64,000 nt of DNA, taken from the NCBI GenBank assembly GCA_023846275.1, contig CM043869.1, positions 34,664,737 through 34,728,736 on the forward strand, given 5' to 3'. The position numbers and the translations under genes were made by a program. How positions within the stretch are numbered: position 1 is the stretch's first letter; each line of letters begins with the position of its first letter. The stretch comes from Vanilla planifolia (lineage: Eukaryota; Streptophyta; Magnoliopsida; Asparagales; Orchidaceae). The notes under the pieces were generated by a model that saw only the letters and a list, made by a program, of their open reading frames with translations, was not told the DNA's origin and did not search any database. This document shows positions 1 through 13,560 of this stretch, in pieces.

Positions 1-617
1 CGTTGTATGTTAACGCAGACCGATAATATTAAGGCTTAATAAATGCATGATCGTACTCATACGATATGAATATCGTATTTGTACGATATTATGAATATTT
101 TTCTTAAAACATTTTTATTTGTTTATGATAAGGAATAGATCATACAAATACAATACATTACTTTTTGTTATATGATGTAATCACTATGAGTAGAAAGAGT
201 AGAGCTTGATGACCTTATAAGGACTATTGTGTGTATGACCAAGCTATAATATCATGATACTGTCATATCGACACAATGTATTAGCTGTACATATTTGATC
301 GTAGCTAAGGTTATAAAAATAATATTTTGAAAAAAAATAAGTTGCATGCTTGTATGAAGTTTTATGCTCATATGATACTAATGAAAAACTCTAAAAAAAT
401 GGATGATACAAGTACAAGACCAATACCTTAATACAATAAAGTTTTCACTCTGATCCAAAGTTTAGATGACAGTTGCATATGTATGAGGAACCCATCTTAC
501 TTATATAATACCATGGAAAATGCAAACTATGATTGTAACTTTAAGCCAAAATACAAATCATAAAAGTATAATATTGGACATTAATTATACAATTATTAGG
601 CAGTAAAGAACATAACT
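1..617. repeat. Direct repeat copy 1, first part (possible LTR)
   Basis: Matches 9240-9870 in the same orientation with many differences: the phrases ACAATATTAAGG/ATAATATTAAGG, GTTATATGATGT, AAAAATAAGTTxCA, ATACAAATCATA and AAGAACATAACTTGTTTT occur in the same order in both. The segment begins at the window edge, so its true start is not visible. The stretch is unusually rich in TACGAT/ATCGTA words. No coding region seen. Confidence 0.65.
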
Positions 618-3012
618 TGTTTTTTCTTAACCTCATAGCTTTAACGAGAGTTTAATGATACTAAAATCATGTACTATGTTTCTAATGATTTGTTTAGGTG
701 GACATTTTAGATAAAAATTATGTCAAGTGGATTGAAGCATAAGTAAAAGTTTGATCTTACTCTCAGGGGAATCTTGAAGGTCAAAGTCTTTAGACATTAG
801 AATACCTATGAAGAACTTATTTTTTGATGGTGTGACATCCACTATGGATATTTTTACTTCTTTTTAAGACTTATATTGTTAAAAACTATAATTTTCTCTT
901 GTGACGTAATTAGGATGACATTGTGTTGCATTATCACTAAAACACTTTTTTGTTAAATAATATCTTGTATGATTAAGATCCCTAAAATTGTAATAAAACA
1001 TTAGTGATATCATTATGTGTTTTATGTTCAACCTAGGTCTAAAGATAGTAAAATTAACTTTAAAATATGTTCAAATTAAGTCATGTTATTCATTATGTAA
1101 TGAGCGTGCAATATGATGCTTAATATCATACTTGCATTACTACTGTCTAGCTTATAAATATAATTGAAGTTTGAATTTGTGTCGCCATCATACATATACA
1201 TAACTTCATCATACAGGTGCAATTGCTGCTTAGACTTAGGTCGAATGCACAAATTTGGTAGTACAAAGGATTGGCCTTGTACGTGCAGTATTTGTTTCTT
1301 TGAGGGTTGAGTTTTCACTTGTATTATATGTGTATGAATATTACTTCATACAAGCACAAACCTTGTTTCCTCTTAGGGGCCATTGTTTGTATTAGTCTTG
1401 TACTATTCAAGCTTGTATGATTATTATATCCTATCGATACAACCTTATATGATTATTATTAACTTGGTTATATGTAAGATAGTTCTTAGATGAGTGCTAA
1501 TTCGTGTTCTGCGTATTTAAAAAACTTACATATTATACAACATGAATTAAAGTATTGTAATTATATGTTTTGGTCAAACTTGCGATTAATGACTTAGAAT
1601 ATTAATACACTTACTATAACTTACAAATACGATACTTGTATTATATAAGTACATGAATTAATATAATAGATGTCATTCAATGTACGAGAATGTTTATACA
1701 TTGGTCAGTCATGAATAATTCACTATTAATCAATACAATTAGAACAAAAACTATTAGATTGGTGTTGTATAACTAAGATAGCTTTAACGTATAAGTACAA
1801 TAAACATCTAATAAGATTGAACTATTAAATAACTACATTATTGTATAAAGACATTTTATATATTGCATTGGTACGATTTAGTTTGGCAAAACACAAAACA
1901 TAAATCAATTTAAGCCATTGTGCTGCTATATTAGTCTTATCATATATGTATGATTGATCTTAACAAAGAGTTCATTTGATAGATACGATCTATGATCGCA
2001 CGTATGATTTATTTAATAGGGAAGATTTTTCTACTTTGTATTTGTAACATCTAGGTGATTGTCTCATACGACATATTTGAAACTTTATGCATTATTCTCT
2101 AAATTGGTGTTTTATAGTAGGTGAACTATCTTGGACTTATATAATGCACTGTTTTAGGTCAGTTGGTGTTAATCGTATCATTGGATTGTCAAGATGATCT
2201 TAATTTTTTTCTAATCGTCCTAATCTGTTATCTCCAACATACTAATACGATCTAAATCTAGAATATGTAACAACTAAATCACTTTGAGAAAGACAAATCT
2301 AACTATTGCACTTACTTTAACTTATTATGTACCCTATGACAACATAAATAAGAGTGCTCTAAGAGTAAAGAGATCGATGATTCTACTTGCAATGCTGTAA
2401 TCGATTTGATCGATTAATAAGCATATACGTACATATAGCTAAAGCCTATGTATTCCATTTGCAATATCATTTAGGCTTGAATTTATGTTTTTCTTTATTT
2501 ATTGATCTTTGGTAGCATCTTATCCATTATATTTAGTTGTTATGTTACTTTACTTTGAGGATTAAGGTATAAAAATTTGTATAAATTGTTTTAAAGTGCT
2601 GCGTACCTTGTTGTTTTAGTTATTTTGTTTATTCCTAACTGTTGGGTTATGTAAAGTCGTGTTTGGCCTGTTGTTGTAACCTTAGTAGGGTTTGTGTTTG
2701 ATCAGATTGATTAAGTGTTGTAAGAGTTTTGTGGCCTTCTCTTTAGTAGGGCAAAAAAGAATTTGGTTTAGTCAAGCTTTAGTTGAGTTAACCAAGGATG
2801 GATATAATAAAAGCTTTTACCAAATCACTTGAAACTATTGTGCATTATTTCTATTTGATACTATTAACTTTATTTGATTCTTATTTATCAACAAGTGATT
2901 TGAAATTTAAAGAAAGGTTTTCTATAAACAAGAGTTGTTGAATTGCTTTTATTATTAAATAATATTCTAAAATCAACAAAAATCACCCTCCTTGTGATTG
3001 GCATATAGTTTT
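618..3012. repeat. Segment present in repeat copy 1 but absent from copy 2
   Basis: Copy 2 runs straight across the point where this ~2.4 kb sits. The same TACGAT/GTATGA word style continues to ~2400, which favours a deletion in copy 2 rather than an insertion here. At 2640-3000 the sequence looks like the promoter-distal end of a plant copia LTR (ATGGATATAATAAAAGCTTT, then a decayed TCACCCTCCTTG block). The 80-codon minus-strand frame at 1076-1318 has no similarity I recognise. Confidence 0.45.
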
Positions 3013-3410
3013 CACTTTTAAACTTAATTTCATTATCTTAAGATTTGAACTTACTCTAGAAAATAATATTTCCAATAAACTAATATAGTTTTAGAACATT
3101 TTAAAAACAAAACATGATTTAACAAATTGATGCAAAAAATGATTCTAAAGTGCCACATAGATACCAAGAGATGGATTAACAAATCAAGCCAAATAATTAT
3201 TTATTTTAAAAGTGAACTCTTGATAGACAACTACTTTATTAAGAGCTTAGATAATGACTTTATGATATGTAAGTTGAGTTAAAAGCTTGAGTATAGATCT
3301 TTAAGATTTTAATTTCAAATGCATGAACCTTACTTCTTTTTATCATTGACTACATATAATAACTAATGTATACATACAAACACTTTAACTATTCATTAAT
3401 AATCAATAAC
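3013..3410. repeat. Direct repeat copy 1, second part
   Basis: Matches 9870-10340: CAATAAACTAATATAGTTTT, AACATGATTTA, TGATATGTAAGTT, TTTCAAATGCATGAAC and TATTCATTAATAAT/TATTTATTAATAAT occur in the same order. Together with 1-617 it makes a ~1.0-kb repeat with its partner 9.3 kb away. Confidence 0.7.
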
Positions 3411-3607
3411 TTGATTTTGTAATTATCATCTTCAAGGATACAACAATCTTCTCAATGATTACAAAATCGATGCTAGAAGATAAATATGACAATAAAGCAT
3501 TTAAATGTAAATATTTTTTTTTTAAAATAACTTAAACTAATGTAATTATAAAGTTAGAAGAAACTTATTTGCATTGTAAAACGATTAACAAATCATAAAA
3601 AATAGAA

Positions 3608-3873
3608 CCAATACAACACAAGAAACAAGGAATAAGAAAATTAAAAATTACAAAGCAATTCCCCCTACATGAATACAATTAATCAAGCAATATAGACAAA
3701 GGTAATAACTTCACATTTAAATCACAACACAAAACATCAACCAATACAATATAAGAAGCAAGGAAAAAGAAAATTAAAAATTAAAAAGCAATTCCCCCTA
3801 TATGAATACAATTAACTAAGCAATATAGACAAAGGTAACAACTTCACATTCAAATCACAACACAACACTTCAT
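3608..3873. repeat. Tandem duplication, two ~133-bp units
   Basis: Starts with CCAATACAA at 3608 and 3741. Both units contain GCAATTCCCCCTA, GAATACAATTAA, CAATATAGACAAAGGTAA and AACTTCACATT. A third, decayed unit may follow to ~3950. AT-rich, no coding content. The flanks 3411-3607 and 3951-5190 show no gene. Confidence 0.85.
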
Positions 3874-5199
3874 TACTACCATGCATTAGGAAAGAACAAG
3901 AGAATTAGGCATTGTAGAGCAACACTCCCCTTACATTTATGCATACAACAGATAAGAAAAATAAAACCAGAATCACAACAAAATTTATTATCAACATTAG
4001 TCATCTAGTTACAACACCACTTGGATTGCTAATCTCCTCTTGTGATTTTGAATTCTAGCATTTCATTTTTCTCTCCATTTTTATGACCACTCAAGGGTAC
4101 AAATAATAAACTATTGGATGTCAATTCAAACAAACACTTTTTAAGTAGCGATATTTTACATTCACTATATATCTCTCTCTCATAAATAGACAATAATGTA
4201 AATATCTAACACAATATAACAAAAATATAGTAAGTTAATACCATAAGTGATAATACATAATACAAATTAAAACAAAATAATAAATTAATCAAAACAAATA
4301 TATCAAATAATAACAAACTATCTAGAATATATTATAGCACATTTTAGTAATTATTTTTCACATTATCTTAGGAAATTTTTCAAAATTTCTTAAGTAAATC
4401 TACATTTGCATTAAAGAGGAAATCTATTTGTTTATACACTTCACTCTCCATGGCAAAGAAGTTATCCTTCATCTCCTTAATCTTAATATCTATATGAGAT
4501 TATAAAAAATTTATTATAGAAAACAATAGATGAGGTTCAGGTTGAGTAGGATCCATAAAAGATTATTGTTCTTGATATACTTTAATGTCTAATTAATCTT
4601 TATCTTCTTAAGAAACACCAACTTATTTAGAGAGTGTCTAAAAAAAGCACATAACATTTCATATCTAAAGCCTTTGTAACCCATGGAATGTAGTCCAAAT
4701 CTTCTAATCTTATATTATATTGAAGCTAATAAATAATATAATTAGGTCTCCATAACTTAATTGACTTTCTTCTTATATTTGGGTTCTGATCACAAGAATT
4801 CTATTCATGTCTATTTGGCATAATTGTATTTTTCAAGAAATGTTGAACTAGGTAGGCACACTCTATTAAGAGCTTGACCTACTGTACTTGTTGCTTTTGG
4901 TCAAGTTACAGATCAACTTATTCTCCTTTATTCAGCCAAAATTTGAACTCTCATAATTTGACCACAAAATAAGACTAGATGTAGAAATTTGAAGAATCCA
5001 TTGAGATCCTCAGTGATCTCAATAGGGGTTTTACATTAATATGATCAAACTATATTAAAGTTTTTTTTTTTTGAGATTTCTAGATTTGCATAAAAATATC
5101 TAATCATGATGTTATGGAACAAATGCCTTAATTGCAAAGCATCCTCCAATCTTATTTAGACAAAATAGATTAGATCACCATCCTTAAACTCTAACACAA

Positions 5200-5960
5200 T
5201 ATTAAGTGGTTTCAATATATTAATCTAACAACAAATTTGCTTTCAAATCATTTAATTCTTTTTCAATCATAAAAATTTGTGAATTTTTCTTTGAGATCAA
5301 AATTTTCTTTTCTCAAATGAGCATTCTCAGATTTTAAAGCATCTTCACAAGAGTTATTGTTAATAATTTTTTACATTTAACTAACTATTCTATGAATTTA
5401 GAGAAGAAAAATATGATTTTGCTTCCTCTTGAAGTGATTAATTTTTATCCTTGAGTGAATTATATTGATTTTGTAAAACTTGAATACAATCTTCTTATTT
5501 AACACACTTCTTTTTTAAATCAGCATAAATCTTAATTAACTTATGCTCACATATTAATTCTTCAAAATAATCAGATAATTCATCATAAGATTCAGACAAA
5601 ACTATTTAAACATGACACATATTGCATACCTTTATTTGAGTGAATTGAATCAAAGCCACTTGAATTAGCTTTTTTCTCCTAATGCTCCTTTACCTTCTTT
5701 CTCATTGTTTTTAGTAAGGAGTTTGAATTGTTTTTTATCATACAATCTTTTTAACTCTTGCACAAAGAAAGTAGTTAGATTATATATCTTGATTATAATT
5801 TGTTGAGACAAACCACAATATGGGTATTCATTTCTTTTGTATTTGTTTATCTCTATATTCTAAATTTATCACTTGAGTCATTAAATAAAATGCAAGGTTG
5901 TTCAAACATAAACCACAAGGTGTGATCAACTTTCATAATGAAATATTTAAAAGCATCTTT
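5200..5960 (-). pseudogene. Decayed retrotransposon gag remnant (copia-like, coiled-coil part)
   Basis: Reading the minus strand with frameshifts gives SESYDELSDYFEEL, then ADLKKKCVK, LQNQYNSLKDKN, and finally ALKSENAHLRKENFDLKEKF, a heptad-rich Lys/Glu/Leu pattern as in the gag of SIRE-like plant copia elements. Stops and frame breaks are frequent. It sits between the two ~1-kb direct repeats, which fits an element whose LTRs those are. No RT is visible in 3.4-5.2 kb, so the pol region is missing or too decayed to read. Confidence 0.5.
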
Positions 5961-6540
5961 TCATATAAAAAATATTTTTCTTTAAATAACAGTGGTATAT
6001 CCATAGTAATGAAATAGATGTAACTTTCTCAATCCAATAAATGAGAATTAGCTAAGATCTTGTCACAATAATTTCTTCATACAACCTTTCTGATTTCACT
6101 TGATAAAATTATAGATAATTAATAAGTGTAAGAGAGAGACTAAATTATGAAATTTTTAAAAACTACTTGATTTCAAGTAGAAGTAATGATAATAATCAAA
6201 TCATTACCTTCATCAAACTAGTTTGATTAACACAATTTGTTTTGTAAAGTGAAATAATTGTTACTTTTAATTAATCTTAACATTTATTTAGAAAATTTTT
6301 ATTAATTTTTAAATCTCTTTTATGTAATTTTAAAACAAGTAGAGCACAATAATAAACTAAGTAAAAAAAGTATAAGATTTTTATGTGATTTGACTTAATC
6401 AATACTTATATGCACTCCTGGTTAACTTGACTAAATTTTCACTAATAAATCACTCATTTTTGTCACAACTAGTAAGAATAACCCTAACAGACCACATCTT
6501 TTTGACAAAGTTAGTAGAAGGTATGAAGTGTTTCGTGTTA
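5961..6540. other. AT-rich stretch, no gene seen
   Basis: No similarity recognised. It contains a small hairpin near 6166-6183 (CTACTTGATTTCAAGTAG, 8-bp arms), probably of no importance. Confidence 0.5.
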
Positions 6541-7960
6541 AGGAAATCCCACAAGAGGGGGGGGGGGGGGGGTGAATTGTGTATTTAAAAATTTTACGAA
6601 TTTCGAAATTAAACTTAAAAACCTTTAAGCAAGAGTAAAGAGAGTGGAACACACAAATTTTTAAGTGGTTCGACTCAAAACCGAGTCTACGTCCACCCCC
6701 AACCGGTGTTGGGAAAAATCCACTAAATGCACCGATTACAAGTGAGGTTTTTCCTACGGTTCACCTCAAACCTACTTGGGATTTTTACTACGGCTAATCC
6801 CAAACCTACTTGAGTTTTTATCGGGCTCAACTCAAACCCGGGGCTTTTGCACAACTGCCGGGATGCCCTTGCCCCAAAACGAAAAATACGAAAAATTGGC
6901 AAATAACTTAAGAGAAATAGGAGAAAAGAGGAGGCACACACAATCGACAAATTAGAGGGATAGAAATTGAGAAATAATTGAAAAACCTCTAATTCCAATA
7001 GCTTTCTTGCCGCTTTGCTTTTCGAGCTTGGATGCACCGTTTTTGCTTGATTGCTCGAATTTTGAGATCTGAAATCTTTGGAAAATTTAGCAAAGGTTAA
7101 ACTAAAAAATACATAAATTTTCCCTATTTATAGAGCTCAAATTTGAGCTCTAAAAACACCCCCAACGGCTCCAAAAATTAATTAGCCGTTTGGGCAACGG
7201 ACGGAAAGCAGCCACCGTCCGATCCGGGCCCAAAAATGAACGGCGCAGATTGATTTACGCATTTTACCGTTCGGGTTTAATCCAGAGCGTTGGATCCCGG
7301 CGCGTAATTGAACGACACGGATTAAATCTCGCGATTACTGTTTACGCGATTTAATCCCGTGCGTAGGATCCGGGCGCTGAATGAACGGCGCCGATTAAAC
7401 GGCCGTTCGATTTTGATCTGGAGCGTTGGATCCGCGCGGTGAACGAACGGCGCCGATTAACCTTGTGAAACAGCCGTTCGAAACAATTCTCGCCCGTTGG
7501 ATCTGAGCGGGCTTGATCTGCGCCTTTGGATCCTGCCGAAGTTATAAGGTGGGATTTTTAGTCCCACACTGCAGAAACGAAATTGGCGCATTGCTTTATA
7601 AACAATGTGCACCCCGTATCTTTCGAGCCTCTGTGGGGCTGGCTCCCCCCTTCCTTGACCGGGACTTCACCACCTGGTTCGGCTTGACTTAGCCAAGCAT
7701 TGTTCATTGACCGTTGACCGCGCTGCAGTTTGACCTAGCCGAGCTCCTTTGGGCGGGCTTGGCTTAGCAAGGCACTGTTGATTTGACCGTTGACCAGCGC
7801 TTGCCGAGCTCCTCTCGGCGGGCTTGATTCGGCCTCTTCGGGTCAACCAAATTTTTAGTTTTAGATTAAATTTTTAATTTCTAAAAGACCTGGACGGGCT
7901 GTTTTCGCGCCGGGTCGACCCGCCCATTGCTACAGTGTATTTTCCCGAGACTTCAGCTGT
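6541..7960. mobile_element. CpG-rich repeat of probable LTR type, nested in the AT-rich flank
   Basis: Starts near a run of 16 G (6557-6572) inside the phrase ACAAGAGGG...GGTGAATTG, which is common at the ends of plant retroelements. It then has TGGTTCGACTC and ACGTCCACCCCCAACC, also frequent in plant repeats. 7200-7530 is made of ~62-74-bp subunits with GAACGGCGCCGATT and GCGTTGGATCC. 7556-7610 has GTGGGATTTTTAGTCCCAC followed by TTTATAAA, an LTR promoter-like arrangement. 7684-7830 has an imperfect ~77-bp duplication (TTGACCGTTGACC, GCCGAGCTCCT). No terminal repeats or pol domains found; the class is unresolved. The 104-codon minus frame at 6723-7037 is not recognised. Confidence 0.55.
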
Positions 7961-9148
7961 TTTAGGGTATTTTTGACGAATTTTTGTGCCAAAAATTTGA
8001 ATATAAGTGTATAAAAATAATTTTATATTCTTATAGTATTATAAGTTATTTAAATAGCTATGAAAAGAAATTCATGAAAAACAATTCCAAAATAATAATA
8101 AAAAATCAAAAACCAATGTCTATACATTTTGTCAAATATGCTTGACCCAAAAATCAAAATTCAGTATTAAATAAATTTAAAATATTTTTAAATGTTAATA
8201 CTACTAGTGTGCCTCATAATCTCAAAGTTTGGACATATCAAATTCAAGAGAAATAAAAAGAAATTCAATTATAAAAAATCTTGTGCATGTCTCAAATTTC
8301 CTTGAAGTATGCCATGACCTCAAGGCCCTTAGAGACCATTATTTTAGACATCTAAAATACATAGCTTGATTTAATTAATTATTAACAATTTTACTTAAAA
8401 TCAAGCCCAAATAAAATATACACATTTATGCTTGACTCATCAAACACAAGGGTGTAACAAGGTACACTTACAAAAAAAACAAGTATAATAACTTCACAAT
8501 TATTATAACACTTGTAACACAATAAAACTCATAAATATTATACTATTTACTTGTTGAATATATATGACATAATAATAATGATATAAAAGATATTACCAAA
8601 CAATGTGAAACGTAATGCAACACAATGTAGATGAAAGAACAAATTGATAGCAAAAGGAATGTAACAATGGAATGATTCTTCTTCATATTTGGCATAGCCT
8701 ATATTCTTTCAAAATGATTTAGCAATCCAAGCATCATTATTTATCTAATCATCAATCCTTTCTTACTTATATTCTATTCTCTTTATATACATGAATAAGT
8801 TGGATACAAATAAAGAAGTTATAACTATCATTGCATTTTCGAGACTATTCAATTGGCCATTATAAGTTTCAACAATGTATCATATTAATACGTTGAAAAC
8901 ATCATACTAGGATAATTAAAATAGAACCAAGATCATCCCGATGATCTAACAATATGTTTGGTGTTATTAACTCAAAATAAATATTGTACAAGTTTGAGAA
9001 GCATCTTGGTACTGAACGATGCCAATTTTTACTTTAATTCTTAGATTATATATATATAAAACAAATCATAAAAATATAATATAATTTATTTTAAATTTTA
9101 AATAAATCATATATGTCTAATAACATATCACCATCATACAATATTTAT
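7961..9148. other. AT-rich stretch, no gene seen
   Basis: No coding similarity on either strand. If the flanking direct repeats are LTRs, this would be internal sequence of the same wrecked element. Confidence 0.5.
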
Positions 9149-9177
9149 TTTTACCAAGAGCTAAGCTCTTGGTAAAA
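9149..9177. repeat. Perfect inverted repeat, 14-bp arms with a 1-nt spacer
   Basis: TTTTACCAAGAGCT, A, then AGCTCTTGGTAAAA. The flanks continue the symmetry imperfectly for ~30 bp on each side (ATCACCATCATAC on the left against TATATGATGTGATC on the right), so the full foldback may be ~90 bp. It lies at the left edge of direct repeat copy 2. Confidence 0.85.
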
Positions 9178-9239
9178 TGTTATATGATGTGATCATATAA
9201 GGACAAATCATTATACAATTATACAATAATTAATTAAAC

Positions 9240-10340
9240 TAGTTACAAAAAGAGTCATGCATATACGATTGTGATATTAAGATATTTGTCGTATGCTAAT
9301 GTAAACTGACAATATTAAGGTTTAACAAAATAATGATCGTACTTATATGAATGTTTTTTTAACATAGTTTTAGTATTCTAGAATAAGAAATGTATTGTAC
9401 ATATATGATATTTTGTATTATATAATATAATAATTATAAGCACAGAGAAAAGGCTTAATGATTATATAAAGATTACTGTGCATACAACTAAGTTATAGTA
9501 TTATGATATGATTATACTAGTATAATATATTAACAATACAAGTCTAACAACAACTAAGTTTATAAATATAACAAATTTTGAGAAAAAATAAGTTACAAAT
9601 TTATACAAAAGAAGCTTCATACACATATGATGCTAGTAGAAACTTGACTCAAGAAAAAGACAACAAAAATACAAGGTCGATACTTTACACGATCAAGTTT
9701 GCGCTTCTAATCCATAGTCCAAACGTTGGTTGTATATGTACAATAAACCCATCATACCTATACGATGTTATGACCAACTTAAACTATAACTCTAAACTAG
9801 AATACAAATCATATAAGTATGATATTGGGTATTGTATCGTATGATTATTAGATAATCAAGAACATAACTTGTTTTAAGTTTTAATTTCATTATCATAAGA
9901 CTTAAAATAGACAATAAAACATCTAAAAAAGATATTACCAATAAACTAATATAGTTTTAGAAAGCTTTAATAGACAGAAACATGATTTAGCAAGTTGATT
10001 TAGAATAACTTGAAATTATATTACCAATAAACTAAAATAGTTTTAAAAACTTCGATAGATATGATTTATTAAGATAATAAATGTAATGATTCTTAAGTGT
10101 CATATAAATACTAAGAGACAAATTAACAAATCAAACTAAATAATTATCTTGAAAGTGGAGTCCTAATGAGTAGCAGCGACTCTATCAAGAGTGGGACTAT
10201 GACTACATGATATGTAAGTTTAGCTGAAAGCTTAAGTAATCTTCTAATTTCAAATGCATGAACTTACTATTTTTTTAGTCATCTACTATATACAATAACA
10301 AATATTTGTATATAAATACTTCAACTATTTATTAATAATT
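9240..10340. repeat. Direct repeat copy 2 (possible LTR)
   Basis: Matches 1-617 plus 3013-3410 in order and orientation, without the 2.4 kb between them. Spacing between copies is ~9.3 kb. An 88-codon plus-strand frame (9578-9844) lies inside it and has no similarity I recognise; it is treated as chance. Confidence 0.65.
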
Positions 10341-11220
10341 GAGTCTCTTTATTAATATCTTAAAAAAGTTTGACACCAAAATCTAGTATACTAAGTCAAC
10401 TACAAATAATATCTTACACATAACTCTCATTAGGAGACTCTAACCAACAAAGTTGATAAGGATCTTATCTTAGAGTGCCTTAGACATGTTAATCATTATA
10501 TAAGCACATCATTCAATATATGAGCTCCATAAAATACAAAAAGAAGTTTATTAAGAGCAAATGCTTATTTAAGGTGATAGATAGTCCTAACAAGAACAAT
10601 ACCCATCTTGATGTTCCTTCTCTATAATATCTACAATAATCACAATAGCACCAATAGTAATAATAAGAGCAATATCAACACTAGCAATAATAAGAGAAAT
10701 ACCAGGTTCAATAACCTCTTTATTATCAACAATATGAAAGCAATTCCTTAAGACCTCAATAGGGGAATTCAACTATTAGAGTGACCTAGGAAGAGATCTT
10801 GGTGGCACTCCTTTAATAAAGTCACTATTGGACCCTAAAAAAGTGGGGTTGAGTTTGTCTTATAACACTACTACAAATACCAATAATAAACTAGACATAG
10901 CAATGAGGACTTTTTTTCCCTACTTGAGCTCATGGAGACCTTGGTCATTAAGCATAAGTTTCCTAGTCTTCCACAAGTGTCGACTCTTGAGGGACAAGAT
11001 GTTTGTTTCTTTTGAGGCTGAATGAGACCTTCCTCCACCACAAGTTCAAGCTTTATTGGGCCCATCTACATCTTAACCATGAAAAAGGAAATCTTTGACG
11101 GACAAAAATGTCATTTATGTTACTAACAATGAAGACTATTCATAATTCCTCCATCCATTAGATTGGGAAAGATTCCATATTCCATTTAGCCCTTATTATT
11201 CTAACTCAACACCAGATTAG
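10341..11220. other. No gene recognised
   Basis: Contains short open frames on both strands (10587-10772, 10828-11025, 10871-11065) with no convincing protein similarity. 10620-10700 is a low-complexity AATA/AATAG-rich stretch that makes an Ile-rich frame. It may be gag-side sequence of the Ty3/gypsy remnant that follows, but I cannot show it. Confidence 0.4.
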
Positions 11221-11229
11221 TTTTGTTCC

Positions 11230-11660
11230 TATACATTTAATACCCTTAAGTAAACAATATGATAATGTACTAGTCATTATTGCAATCATCGCTAATCTAG
11301 ATGAGCAACATGTCATTGTTGACAATTGAAGTTATTGACATATTACTCCAAGTGTTTGAAAAGATGGTCTAGAGAAGCCTCCCCATCCCTTTGATGGTGT
11401 TTATATCAACTTCTTTGGAAAATGGTTGTATATTTGGAAGGAAACATCACTCTCCCTCTCATTCTTGAGGGGGTAAGGTGATCTCCAATGCACACAACCA
11501 CTTGATTGTTCATTGGGACTCCTTTATTAATTGTATTCTTGACTAGACAATGCTAAAAAGTTATGGGCCATGTCTTTCATTACACACCTCTCCATCAAAT
11601 TTTTAATCCCAAATGGTATTGTGATAATTTGTGGTGACCTACTCCATTCTCATTAGTGAT
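11230..11660 (+). pseudogene. Ty3/gypsy protease-region remnant
   Basis: Plus-strand reading with stops and shifts gives DNVLVIIAIIANLDEQHVIV, then DN and FEKM, as in the gypsy retropepsin context (normally VLVDxGSS...FxKM), followed by ITHLSIKF-PNGI-ICGD, the usual segment between protease and RT (STYHLxxKFPTxxGIGxxxGDQ). The catalytic DTG/DNG triad is destroyed. RT and RNase H are not found downstream. Confidence 0.55.
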
Positions 11661-11674
11661 ATTTAAAATTGCTT

Positions 11675-13050
<1,376 letters not shown>

Positions 13051-13059
13051 CTAATGAGG

Positions 13060-13560
13060 TAATTATTATTTTTTGCATGCCTATAATGCTACGCCCATCA
13101 TTTATGACTAAGGAAACCCTATCCTTGGTCATCTATGCTATCAATATTGTCCTTCCACCAAAACTCAACTTTCCTACACATCAAATCCAAGTCACCCTAC
13201 ATGAAGGAAACCCTCAAGCTGGGTAGCTCGACCTAAATGAAGAAGCTCAAGTTCTTGTATTTAGACATCTTGGACGAAAGATGATAATGAGCAGTAGTGA
13301 CAAGAAAAAAGGAATTGCTTAATGGACAAATACTAGAACCACAACACACAACATAGAGCCTTTGTAAGTAAAACCTTGTGCTTTGAATTTACAAGGTATC
13401 CAACAACAATGAACAAGACAACACCAAATTAGGAAGATTCAAACATAAATCAAATGCACGTAAGCTACTCGTAAAGGCTGGTGATGAACTTTCGAATTAG
13501 AGCAAATATGACCTCAAATTGTATTATCAGTGAACTTTGTCCTATGTACAATTGTAACTC
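13060..13560 (+). pseudogene. Ty3/gypsy integrase C-terminal remnant
   Basis: Plus-strand reading gives LSLVIYAINIVLPPKLNFPT, HQIQVTLHEGN, LDLNEEAQ, and at the end YDLKLYYQ before a stop. This resembles the end of gypsy integrase (LxYGxxxVxPxE...LDLLEE...WNAxxLKxYY). Decayed with stops. Same strand as the protease remnant at 11.2 kb; probably one internally deleted element. Confidence 0.45.

Noticed and set aside
10587..10772. Ile-rich 61-codon frame as a membrane peptide
   Set aside because: Produced by an AATA-type low-complexity stretch; no other support.
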